From assembly GCF_900177685.1 (NCBI RefSeq), contig NZ_FXAY01000002.1, forward strand, positions 434,001 to 498,000: 64,000 nt of DNA. Direction: 5' to 3'. Positions 55,653-63,353 of this stretch are shown here, in pieces (position 1 is the first letter of the stretch; each line of letters opens with the position of its first letter). The notes beneath the pieces were generated by a model, which saw only the letters and a list, made by a program, of their open reading frames with translations, was not told the DNA's origin and did not search any database. The position numbers and the translations under genes were made by a program. Source of the DNA: Agreia pratensis (GTDB lineage: Bacteria > Actinomycetota > Actinomycetes > Actinomycetales > Microbacteriaceae).

Positions 55653-56714
55653 ATGTTGGATACGAGCCCGCTGACAGCCCCGATCGACAGACGCGAGCTT
55701 CGGGCGTTTCGCCGAACCTTGCCCTCCTCTGTCAGACCGGGCATTGCATCGTTCTTTCTGCCTGTCGCCTTCATCCTGCTGTTTCCCGTGCTGCTGATCT
55801 TCCTCGACGGCGGTTGGGCCTTCGGCGACGATCTGAGTTCGCTGGATCTGAGCGGGCGGATCGTGCCATACCTTGTGATGCCGCTCTTCGGAATCGTGCT
55901 TCTTGCTCGGGCTCTGTTGCGCCGCAATGGCGTCAGATCATTCCGGCTAGACCGCTTCGCACGCGCGAACTCCTTTGCATACACGGCGAGGGTAGACGGA
56001 CCGCGGCTGCCGGGCATGATCTTCGCTCGACAGGGCGAGACGTCGGCGTTCTCGACCGACCTCGTTCGACGCGAGAGCGACCCGTCGTTCGTTGTCGCCA
56101 ATCACACGCTCGCGACAGGATCCGGCAAGGAACGCAAGGAGTACCGCTGGGGCTATGTCGCGCTCCGGCTGAACACTCCTCTGCCGCACATCGTCCTCGA
56201 TGCCCAACGCAACAATTCCTGGGGTAAGTCGTCGTTGCCGGTCGCGCTGGTGTCACGGCAGAGGCTGTCTCTCGAAGGAGACTTCGACCGCTACTTCGCT
56301 CTCTACTGCCCCGAGGGCTATGAGGCCGACGCGCTTTACCTCTTCACCCCCGACATCATGGCTCGGCTGATCGACAGTGCCGCGCTCTTCGATGTCGAGA
56401 TCATCGATGACTACGTGTTCCTCTACAGCACGGAAGAGGTCTCGACGCTTGACCCTGCCCGATGGCAGCAAGTGCTCGCGGCTGTCGACATCTTTTCCCG
56501 TCGGGTCGCGCAGTGGGAGCGTTGGAGGGACGACCGGATCGAGGTCGATGCCCGAGCGGAGAAGAAGGGCGACGCGGTGCCGTACTCGGCGCGCAGAACG
56601 GGTGTCGCGAGTCAGGGGCGACGTCTCGCCCGCCGCTCGAACCTCTGGCACATCGTCCTCATCATCCCCGTGCTCATCGTTCTGTACGGCATCTTCAGCG
56701 CCATGTTCCGGTAG
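55653..56714 (+). CDS. hypothetical membrane protein (DUF3137-like)
   Basis: 353 residues from ATG 55653; a GTG one codon upstream is also possible. Two N-terminal helices (PVAFILLFPVLLIFLDGG, IVPYLVMPLFGIVLLARAL) precede a cytoplasmic domain of ~230 residues. A single C-terminal helix follows (LWHIVLIIPVLIVLYGIFSAMF). The soluble domain contains YRWGYVALRLNTPLPHIVLDA, DRYFALYCPEGYEADALYLF and IIDDYVFLYS. This resembles DUF3137-type proteins, of unknown function; the call is by eye. Confidence 0.6.
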   Translation: MLDTSPLTAPIDRRELRAFRRTLPSSVRPGIASFFLPVAFILLFPVLLIFLDGGWAFGDDLSSLDLSGRIVPYLVMPLFGIVLLARALLRRNGVRSFRLDRFARANSFAYTARVDGPRLPGMIFARQGETSAFSTDLVRRESDPSFVVANHTLATGSGKERKEYRWGYVALRLNTPLPHIVLDAQRNNSWGKSSLPVALVSRQRLSLEGDFDRYFALYCPEGYEADALYLFTPDIMARLIDSAALFDVEIIDDYVFLYSTEEVSTLDPARWQQVLAAVDIFSRRVAQWERWRDDRIEVDARAEKKGDAVPYSARRTGVASQGRRLARRSNLWHIVLIIPVLIVLYGIFSAMFR

Positions 56715-56796
56715 CGCGAGACGGCAGCCTCAATGTCCGCGACAGGGCATCGCTATGCTCAGCGGATCGAAGCAAAGTTCCTTGTTGGGGGTATCG

Positions 56797-57372
56797 ATGG
56801 ATGGTCGCTATGACCATGATGGGTGGACCTATACGGACCGGCCATCCTCAGCTCTGCCTGCGCTCGGGTCAGCAGCGACCTTTTTTGTTGTGGCTAGTGT
56901 GAACGCGGCCATCTGGGTACCGGGCAATCTGAGCCTCTGGCATTTCGTTCTCGCGGGGGCGGTGGTGGGCGCCCTAGTGGGAGCCTTTGCTGTGTTCATA
57001 GGCGTATTTCTCGTGTGCAAGGCGGTGGTCCAGGTCATTCGACGACTTCCTGTGTCGATGACGATGAAGATACCTGATCAGGTGGTTTGGGTGTGGATGA
57101 ATCACAGAAACCGGGTCTGTGGAGGACAAGACGTGGGCGAACACCGGCGCCCTTCGACAGGCACAGCGAACGGGGATGGTCTCGATACGCGCTGCTCGTT
57201 CCTCGCGACCGCTACTCGACCAGCGCAAGCGGGAACGAGCGCTGACCGACCAGCGCAGGTGAGAACGAGCGCTGCTCGACCGGCGCAGGAGAGGGCGAGC
57301 GCTGATCGACCAGCGCGGGTGAGGGCGAGCGACGGTCGACGCGGCGCGGAGTTTTCTGCGTTGGTCGAGTAG
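56797..57372 (+). CDS. small two-helix membrane protein reading into a repeat
   Basis: 191 residues from ATG 56797, preceded by GGGGG 6 bp upstream. The first ~110 residues look genuine: LGSAATFFVVASVNAAIWVPG and FVLAGAVVGALVGAFAVFIGVFLVC helices, then KAVVQVIRRLPVSMT. From about residue 130 the frame is translated from intergenic repeats (RPAQxRxSA units) and stops at the TCGAGTAG motif, ending SALVE. The original C-terminus was probably shorter and replaced by repeat insertion. Function unknown. Confidence 0.45.
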   Translation: MDGRYDHDGWTYTDRPSSALPALGSAATFFVVASVNAAIWVPGNLSLWHFVLAGAVVGALVGAFAVFIGVFLVCKAVVQVIRRLPVSMTMKIPDQVVWVWMNHRNRVCGGQDVGEHRRPSTGTANGDGLDTRCSFLATATRPAQAGTSADRPAQVRTSAARPAQERASADRPARVRASDGRRGAEFSALVE

Positions 57373-57400
57373 CTCGCTCAGCGAGCGTATCGAGACCAGC
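57149..57400. repeat. repeat cluster 2: CCCTTCGACAGG motif, TATCGAGACC motifs and a 30-bp tandem array
   Basis: Starts with CCCTTCGACAGGCACAGCGAAC (57149-57170), then GGTCTCGATACGCGCTGCTCG. About five 30-bp units follow, with the core GCT..TCGACCAGCGC..G.G (about 57210-57359). It ends in GTTGGTCGAGTAGCTCGC and GCGTATCGAGACC. The structure is like intergenic REP/BIME clusters of other high-GC bacteria. Confidence 0.75.
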
Positions 57401-57468
57401 TCCGCAGAACAGTGCCGTCAAAGCTCGGTATCCTCAATGGGGGTTTTCCCAAGAGGCTAGGAGCAGCT

Positions 57469-58518
57469 GTGACCGTTGCGACGCTCGACGACTCGGTGCG
57501 GCTCGTCAGTGACGAGCGCTCGGGCGAACACGCCGTGCTCATCCTCGACCGACGCATCTTTCCCGAGCGCACCGAATGGGTGCGCGCGGAGACTCCGCTC
57601 GAGGTCGCCGAGGCGATCCGCGCGATGGTCACGCAGAGCTCCGGCCCCCTCTACGCAGCGTATGCCGGGCTCGAACTCGCCGCCCTGCAGGCCCGCGGCC
57701 TCGCGGTCGACGCGGCACGCGCATCCATGGCCGCCGCCGGCCACGCGCTCGCCACGGCCCGGCCTACCAACGGGCACCCGCGCGAGGCCGTCGATCTGGT
57801 GCTCCACGGGATCCAAGCCGCAACGACCACAGCCGAGCTCGTCGATCGGGCGATCGCCGCAGTGCGCGAGGGCCTCGACGAGTACCACGCCCGCAGTCGC
57901 CGACTCGCCCAGCACGCGGTAGCGCTGCTGCCCGACGGTGCGACGATTCTCACGCACTGCTGGATGGACTCCTACCTGATCGAGCTCGTCGGCGCCGCGA
58001 ACGAGGCCGGCAGACACTACGACTGGGTGGCCACCGAGACGCGTCCGTACCTCCAGGGAGCCCGACTCACCGCGCACACACTGCGCGAGCTCGGCCAGAA
58101 CGTCACCCTCATCACCGACGGCATGGGGGCGGCAGCGCTCGCCCCGGGCTCCTCACTGGGCCCGATCGATGCCCTCGTGACTGCCGCCGATCGAGTCAGC
58201 CTCGACGGCAGCATCGCGAACAAGGTCGGAACCCTCGGCCTGGCGATCGCCGCGAACGCATTCGAGGTGCCTTTCTATGCGCTCGTGCAGACACCGGATG
58301 CGACGCTCGCGTCAGGCGCGGACATCGTGATCGAAGACCGCGACCCGGCCGAGGTGCTCTCGACGCTCGGAACGCGCACCGCATCCGGTCTCGTCACCGA
58401 CGCGTGGTACCCGGCCTTCGACGTGACGCCGCCGCGCTTCGTCACCCGCATCGTGACCGACCGCGGCGACTTCGCCCCCGACAGCATCGCCGACTATTTC
58501 GCCGGAGAGCGCTCGTGA
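57469..58518 (+). CDS. mtnA: S-methyl-5-thioribose-1-phosphate isomerase
   Basis: 349 residues from GTG 57469 (AGGAG 5 bp upstream). It isomerises methylthioribose-1-phosphate to methylthioribulose-1-phosphate in methionine salvage (EC 5.3.1.23). It shows GPLYAAYAGLELAA, RPTNGHPREAV, the catalytic Cys in ILTHCWMDS (normally THCNTG, variable here) and the Asp in GPIDALVTAADRV. It also has NKVGTLGLAIAANAFEVPFY, all typical of the MtnA/eIF2B-like fold. It is the first gene of an operon mtnA-mtnK-mtnC-mtnB with 4-bp overlaps. Confidence 0.92.
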   Translation: MTVATLDDSVRLVSDERSGEHAVLILDRRIFPERTEWVRAETPLEVAEAIRAMVTQSSGPLYAAYAGLELAALQARGLAVDAARASMAAAGHALATARPTNGHPREAVDLVLHGIQAATTTAELVDRAIAAVREGLDEYHARSRRLAQHAVALLPDGATILTHCWMDSYLIELVGAANEAGRHYDWVATETRPYLQGARLTAHTLRELGQNVTLITDGMGAAALAPGSSLGPIDALVTAADRVSLDGSIANKVGTLGLAIAANAFEVPFYALVQTPDATLASGADIVIEDRDPAEVLSTLGTRTASGLVTDAWYPAFDVTPPRFVTRIVTDRGDFAPDSIADYFAGERS

Positions 58519-59741
58519 CCGTCGACTATGCCCTGCTCACGAACCGCGACGAGGTCGTGGGATACCTGTCCCTCGTCGGCCTTGTCGACTCCCTTGCGTC
58601 TGATGCCGCTGATGTGACCGTGCGCGAGGTGACGGCGGGCAACATGAACCGCGTGTTCATCGCCGCGGGTCCGCTCGGCAGCGTCGCGGTGAAGCAGGCT
58701 CCGCCCTTCGTTCAGGCCGCCGGCCCCGAGTGGCCCATCGACCCCGCCCGAATCGGAGCGGAGGCTCGCGCCTACGAACTGCTGGGCCGGCTGGTTCCGG
58801 ATGCCGTGCCCTCGATCGTGCATGTCGATCTCGACCGCTTCGTGATGGTCATGGAAGACCTCTCGGCCCTCGAGGTACTGCGCGACGAGCTCGTGCGCCA
58901 GGTGCAGGATGCGACGGCCGGGCGGGCGGTCTCGTACATCGACTTCGGCGGCGTCGGCGACGTGGTGGGTCGGTTCGTGGGCGAGCTCAGCCTCGCCACC
59001 AGCGTGCAGCTTCTGGGCACGGCAGCGCACGAAGCCCTGGTCGCTGATTCTGCCAATGCCGAACTGTGCCAATTGACGACCGAGGTCGTGCTCGACGAGC
59101 CGTTCCGAGCGCACGAGCACAACTGGTGGCACCCCTCGCTCGACGAGCGGGTCGCCGGTCTCTATAAAGACGCCGAGGTGCAGGCCGGAGTCGCCCTCGT
59201 ACGCGAGCGTTTCGAGAACGCCGCCGAGGCTCTGCTGCACGGCGATCTGCACTCGGGATCCGTGATGATCGGATCGACTCCCGATAAGACACAGAAGGTC
59301 ACCGTCTTCGACCCCGAGTTCAGCTTTGTCGGGCCGATCGGTCTCGATCTCGGGCTGTTCTGGTCGAACCTCGCCATCGCATCCATCGCCGCACGGGCCG
59401 CGGGCCACGACGGGCTGGCCGCCGCGCGCGAAGATGCCATCGAGGCGAGTTGGCAGGCGTTCGTCGAGGTGTGGGACGAGAACGATTCGGTCACCTTCGA
59501 CGACGACTTCTTCGAGTCGGTTCGCACGGATGCCTGGCGTTTCGCCGGCGTGGAGGCCATGCGCCGGGTGGCCGGCTGGTCGCACGCCGCCGACCTCGAG
59601 AGCCTGCCATCCGACGCGGCGCCCGCAGCCCAGCGCGCCGTCTTCGATGCCGCCCGGCACTGGATCGTGGCCGGAACCGCAGCGCCCCTCACCCTGACCG
59701 ACGACCCGACTTCGCACGATAATCCAGGAGCAACACCGTGA
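58515..59741 (+). CDS. mtnK: S-methyl-5-thioribose kinase, paralogue 1
   Basis: 408 residues from GTG 58515 (GTGA overlap with mtnA). It phosphorylates methylthioribose to methylthioribose-1-phosphate (EC 2.7.1.100). Kinase landmarks are VTAGNMNRVFIA (nucleotide loop), VAVKQAPPFV (ATP-binding Lys), LLHGDLHSGSVMIG (catalytic HGD) and VFDPEFSFVGPIGLDLGLF (metal-binding DPE). It supplies the substrate for MtnA. A second, clearly homologous kinase is encoded at 62112-63341 on the other strand. Confidence 0.93.
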   Translation: MTVDYALLTNRDEVVGYLSLVGLVDSLASDAADVTVREVTAGNMNRVFIAAGPLGSVAVKQAPPFVQAAGPEWPIDPARIGAEARAYELLGRLVPDAVPSIVHVDLDRFVMVMEDLSALEVLRDELVRQVQDATAGRAVSYIDFGGVGDVVGRFVGELSLATSVQLLGTAAHEALVADSANAELCQLTTEVVLDEPFRAHEHNWWHPSLDERVAGLYKDAEVQAGVALVRERFENAAEALLHGDLHSGSVMIGSTPDKTQKVTVFDPEFSFVGPIGLDLGLFWSNLAIASIAARAAGHDGLAAAREDAIEASWQAFVEVWDENDSVTFDDDFFESVRTDAWRFAGVEAMRRVAGWSHAADLESLPSDAAPAAQRAVFDAARHWIVAGTAAPLTLTDDPTSHDNPGATP

Positions 59742-60466
59742 CCGACACCGCACCCCTCTCGCTGACCGCACGCACCCTCGTGGTCGATCTGGAGGGCACG
59801 ACGAGCGCCGCCGGGTTCATTCTGGGTGACCTCTACGACTACGCACGCCCGCGTCTGCAGAGCTGGCTCGACGCCCACGCGAACGATGCGGCCGTGGCCG
59901 AGGCGCGCGCGCAGGCGATCGTCGACGCGGGGCTTCCGTCGGGCGCCGACACCGAGCAGGTGGTCGGCGTGCTGCACGACTGGATGGCGCAGGATGTGAA
60001 GGCCACGCCTCTCAAGACGCTGCAGGGTCAGATCTGGGCCGAGGGATTCCGCCGCGGTGAGATCAACTCGCACTTCTTCGACGACGTCATTCCGCGCCTG
60101 CGCGCGTGGCATTTGAATGGCGTCGAGATCGCTGTCTTCTCGTCGGGGTCGGTCACGTCGCAGGTGCCGTGGTTCCGGCACTCGCCCGACGGCGACCTCA
60201 CGCCGCTGATCACCGACTACTTCGACACCGTGAACGCCGGCCCAAAGAAGGTGGCGTCGTCGTACGACGCCATCGCGGCACGGCTCGGGGTAGACCCGGG
60301 CGAACTCGTGTTCTTCACCGACAACCCCGACGAGGTGCGCGCCGCCCAGAACGCCGGATGGCAGGTGGTCGCCTTCTCGCGCGAAGGCGAGCCGTTCTTC
60401 GGTGCCGACTTCGGGACCGCCCCCGTGGTCTCGTCGTTCGAGCACGTCGAGGTCACGGCGCCGTGA
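59738..60466 (+). CDS. mtnC: enolase-phosphatase E1 (acireductone synthase)
   Basis: 242 residues from GTG 59738. A HAD-superfamily enzyme that enolises and dephosphorylates 2,3-diketo-5-methylthiopentyl-1-phosphate to the acireductone. It shows VVDLEGTTSAAGFI (motif I, with the DxEGT of E1), SSGSVTSQVPW (motif II), the lysine in NAGPKKVASSY, and FFTDNPDEVRAA (motif III/IV). Operon position directly after mtnK and before mtnB fits the pathway. Confidence 0.93.
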   Translation: MTDTAPLSLTARTLVVDLEGTTSAAGFILGDLYDYARPRLQSWLDAHANDAAVAEARAQAIVDAGLPSGADTEQVVGVLHDWMAQDVKATPLKTLQGQIWAEGFRRGEINSHFFDDVIPRLRAWHLNGVEIAVFSSGSVTSQVPWFRHSPDGDLTPLITDYFDTVNAGPKKVASSYDAIAARLGVDPGELVFFTDNPDEVRAAQNAGWQVVAFSREGEPFFGADFGTAPVVSSFEHVEVTAP

Positions 60467-61116
60467 ACGTCTTCGAAGAGGGTGCGGTCACAGACGAGGT
60501 GCTTGCTCGCGCAGGCGCTCAGCTGGCCGCCGAGAGTGCGCGCTTCGCCGCGCGAGGGTGGATGCCGGGAACGGCCGGCAATCTGTCGGTGACCGTGGGG
60601 CGAGACCCGCTTCGACTGGCGGTCACGGCATCCGGTCTCGACAAAGGCGAGCTGGCGTCTAGCGACATCGTGATCGTGGATGCCGACGGTGCCGGGGTGC
60701 GCGGCGAGGGCGGATCCGAGCAGCGGCCGTCGGCCGAGGCCGGGCTGCACGCGCGCATCGCGGCGGTCACCGGCGCGGGGGCGGTTATTCACGTTCACGC
60801 GCTCGCGGCCGTGACGGCAGGGCACCTCTGGCCCGCAGGCGTCGTGCTTCGCGACCTGGAGATGCTGAAGGGCATCGGGCACTCCGCGCACGGCGAGACG
60901 GTGACGATTCCCGTGGTCGCCAATGGGCAAGACATGACGGTGCTCGGCGACGCGTTCGAAGCGCTCTACGTACGGCCTGCTTCGGGTAGCAATGATGTGC
61001 CCGCCCTGATCGTCGCCGACCACGGAATCTACGCGTGGGGCCGCGACTTGCGCCAGGCCCGTTGGCACCTTGAACTCACCGAGGCTCTGCTGCAGATCGC
61101 GCTCGCGCGGCGTTAG
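60463..61116 (+). CDS. mtnB: methylthioribulose-1-phosphate dehydratase
   Basis: 217 residues from GTG 60463, overlapping mtnC by 4 bp. A class II aldolase/adducin family metalloenzyme (EC 4.2.1.109). It shows GTAGNLSV near the start, VTASGLDKGEL, metal-binding IHVHALAAV (HxH) and the third histidine in VADHGIYAWG. It converts methylthioribulose-1-phosphate to the diketo compound used by MtnC. The pathway's dioxygenase gene mtnD does not follow; the next gene is on the opposite strand. Confidence 0.92.
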   Translation: MNVFEEGAVTDEVLARAGAQLAAESARFAARGWMPGTAGNLSVTVGRDPLRLAVTASGLDKGELASSDIVIVDADGAGVRGEGGSEQRPSAEAGLHARIAAVTGAGAVIHVHALAAVTAGHLWPAGVVLRDLEMLKGIGHSAHGETVTIPVVANGQDMTVLGDAFEALYVRPASGSNDVPALIVADHGIYAWGRDLRQARWHLELTEALLQIALARR

Positions 61117-61203
61117 CGCCGGGATTCCGTTCAGTCTCAGCCTCTGCTCGTCGCTATACGACGAGGATCGCCCGACGGTGCACAGAATAACGGAGGAGCC
61201 GCG

Positions 61204-61932
61204 TCAGCCCGCGATGCTCGGCAGGGGCGTGAGGCCGAGGAAGGCGCCGGCGACCACGGCGCAGCCCGCTGCGACGACGAGGAACACCCCGACCCAGACG
61301 ATGCCCGGGATGTGCGTGAGGCGCGCGAGCTGGTCGGCATCCGAGTTTCTCGCCCTGCCGCCCCGTCTCACCCGCTGCAATTCGACTGTGGCCCGCAGCG
61401 CGCCCAGCAGCATGAAGGCCGCGACGGCGGTGGCGACGAGTGCACGCCAGCGCTCGTCGAGCAGCCAGGTCGCGGCGAACACGAGTGCGCCCGTGACGAG
61501 CACGCTCCACAGGCCGAACCAGTTGCGCACCTGCACGAGTACCAGGGCGAGGGCGGCGAGCAGCGCCCAGAGCATGCCGGTCGCGTAGCCTGCCCCGAGC
61601 ATCCACGATGCGCCGAGGCCCAGGACCGCGGGCGCCGTGTAACCGGCGAGCAGGGTGGCGATCATGGCCGGCCCTCGCGGCCTGCCGCGACTGACCGTGA
61701 CGCCCGACGTGTCTGAGTGAAGCCGGATGCCCGACAGCTTTCGGCCGGTCAGGGTCGCGACGAGCGCGTGGCCGGCCTCATGCGCGATCGTCACGGCGTG
61801 CCGGGTGAGTCGCCAGCTCGGGGGAAAGAGAACGATGGCGGCCGCGACCGCGATGGCGATCCAGCTCTCGGTAGGGGTCAGGGCGGGCTGCTGGGAGGTC
61901 ACGCGCTCCCAGAACGCGAGCAGTGCATCCAC
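61204..61932 (-). CDS. M50B-type membrane metalloprotease
   Basis: 242 residues. It contains the zinc site HEAGHALVATLTGRKLSGI (HExxH in the form HEAGH) inside the second helix, then five more hydrophobic segments, for example GPAMIATLLAGYTAPAVLGL. This is the compact M50B group common in actinobacteria, putative site-2-type intramembrane protease. No PDZ domain is present, and the partner substrate is unknown. It is convergent with the mtn operon and lies between it and the second mtnK. Confidence 0.85.
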   Translation of the reverse strand: MDALLAFWERVTSQQPALTPTESWIAIAVAAAIVLFPPSWRLTRHAVTIAHEAGHALVATLTGRKLSGIRLHSDTSGVTVSRGRPRGPAMIATLLAGYTAPAVLGLGASWMLGAGYATGMLWALLAALALVLVQVRNWFGLWSVLVTGALVFAATWLLDERWRALVATAVAAFMLLGALRATVELQRVRRGGRARNSDADQLARLTHIPGIVWVGVFLVVAAGCAVVAGAFLGLTPLPSIAG

Positions 61933-61959
61933 CCGACGAGCCTAGGCGACGGATTGAGG

Positions 61960-62100
61960 AGCGCGCTGGGTGCGCTGGTCGAGTAGCCGCGCGACGAAGG
62001 AGCCGGCGTATCGAGGCCACCCGCCATGGCATCGATACGGCCGCGGGCGGCCTACTCGACCAACGCAACAGTGGCACGGCGCCTACTCGACCGGCGGAGG
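61960..62100. repeat. TCGAGTAG/GTATCGAGGCC repeat cluster 3
   Basis: Contains CGCTGGTCGAGTAGCC, GCGTATCGAGGCC, CATCGATACGGCCG, GGCCTACTCGACCAAC and CGCCTACTCGACCGG. It fills the space between the M50 protease gene and the end of the second mtnK gene, with no coding potential of its own. Confidence 0.75.
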
Positions 62101-62111
62101 GGACGCATGGG

Positions 62112-63341
62112 TCAGAACTCGAAGCGGGTGACCGTTTCGTGCAGGATCGCGGCGGTCTCTGCCGAGAGTGCTTCGACCGTGTCGAGTGCCTTGCGCTCGA
62201 GGATCAGCGCGCGACCGGCGCGCAGTACCCCGCGGGCCGCGCCCTGCCGCAACACGGGATCGAGGGTCTCGATGTCGCTGGCCTTGGCGAAGCCGATGAT
62301 GCGCCGGATGGCCTTCGCGCCAGCGTAGACGGCGGCATCCTGCCTGAACTCGGCGATCAGCGCCTCGAGCACGTCGTCGCCCCAGACGCGGTCATCGCGG
62401 CGCGACGGCCACAGCGATCGGAACTCCGCCTCGAAAGCACTCCAGAGCGACGCAGGCAGCGAGAGGATCTCGGAAGCGCGCTCGGGCGAGCCCAGCGCCA
62501 GCGCTCGGGCCGCCGCGATCACGAAGTTGCCCCAGAGCGCTCCGAGGTCGAACCCGGTGGGCCCGAAGAATCCGAACTCGCTGTCGAAAGCACGAACAGA
62601 CGCCGAGACCCCACCGGAGGCATCGCGCACGAAGACCGAGCCCGTGTGCAGGTCTCCGTGGATCAGCGACTGCGCGCTCGTCATAAAGCGGTACTTGGCG
62701 ATGCCGATCTCGGCCAGCAAGGCTCGGTCGGCACGCAGAGCAGCCACGTCGGGCTCGTTCGCGGGCAGCACCGCATTGTGCGGGTGCTCGATATAGGGCT
62801 CTGTGAACACGAGGTCTTCGGTGATCTCGCACAGCTCGGGGTTGATCGACGCGGCGGCCAGCTTCTTCTGCTCGATCGGATCGAGCCCGAACACCGAAGT
62901 GTGAAAAGCTGTGCGCGCGACGTAGCGCCCGATCTCCGCCGCGGCGAAACCGTGCACCCGCCCCTCGTTCAGCTCGCTGCGCCACACGGAATGGTCGCTG
63001 AGGTTCTCGATGGCGAGCACATAGTTCGAGTCGTCGAAGTCGTACAGAGCCGGCACGTGCTCGGCGTCGGCCGACTCGTGGGTCCGTAGCACGAGGGCCT
63101 CGCGGGCACTGCGCTCGCGGGTCATCGGCCAGCTCGGATCGGTGCGCACGTGCGGCAGCGACTGCTTGAGCACAAGCGACGCACCTGCAGCGTCGTGCAC
63201 GATGAACACGAGATTCAGGTTTCCGTCGCCGACCTCGACCACGTCGACCGGCCCGTCGGTGCGGATGCGCTCGGCGAGCGCGGGTCGCTGGGCCAGATAG
63301 GCGGCCACGGTGTCGACGGTGAGCTGGCTGAAATCGGTCAT
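62112..63341 (-). CDS. mtnK: S-methyl-5-thioribose kinase, paralogue 2
   Basis: 409 residues, same fold and length as the operon kinase. It shows VVEVGDGNLNLVFIV, LVLKQSLPHVRTDPSWPMT, SLIHGDLHTGSVFV and AFDSEFGFFGPTGFDLGALW. All catalytic elements (ATP-binding Lys, HGD, DSE in place of DPE) are intact, so it should be active. The gene is preceded 12 bp upstream by the sugar ABC permease on the same strand, consistent with phosphorylation of an imported methylthioribose-like sugar rather than of the internally generated compound. Confidence 0.9.
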   Translation of the reverse strand: MTDFSQLTVDTVAAYLAQRPALAERIRTDGPVDVVEVGDGNLNLVFIVHDAAGASLVLKQSLPHVRTDPSWPMTRERSAREALVLRTHESADAEHVPALYDFDDSNYVLAIENLSDHSVWRSELNEGRVHGFAAAEIGRYVARTAFHTSVFGLDPIEQKKLAAASINPELCEITEDLVFTEPYIEHPHNAVLPANEPDVAALRADRALLAEIGIAKYRFMTSAQSLIHGDLHTGSVFVRDASGGVSASVRAFDSEFGFFGPTGFDLGALWGNFVIAAARALALGSPERASEILSLPASLWSAFEAEFRSLWPSRRDDRVWGDDVLEALIAEFRQDAAVYAGAKAIRRIIGFAKASDIETLDPVLRQGAARGVLRAGRALILERKALDTVEALSAETAAILHETVTRFEF

Positions 63342-63353
63342 GACGACAAGTCT

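Noticed and set aside
57210-57359. 30-bp repeats as a possible CRISPR
   Set aside because: Units are tandem without spacers and derive from the TCGAGTAG intergenic repeat.
61933-62111. Small coding frames between the M50 protease and the second mtnK
   Set aside because: The frames are built from the TCGAGTAG/GTATCGAG repeat motifs in both orientations and encode nothing recognisable.
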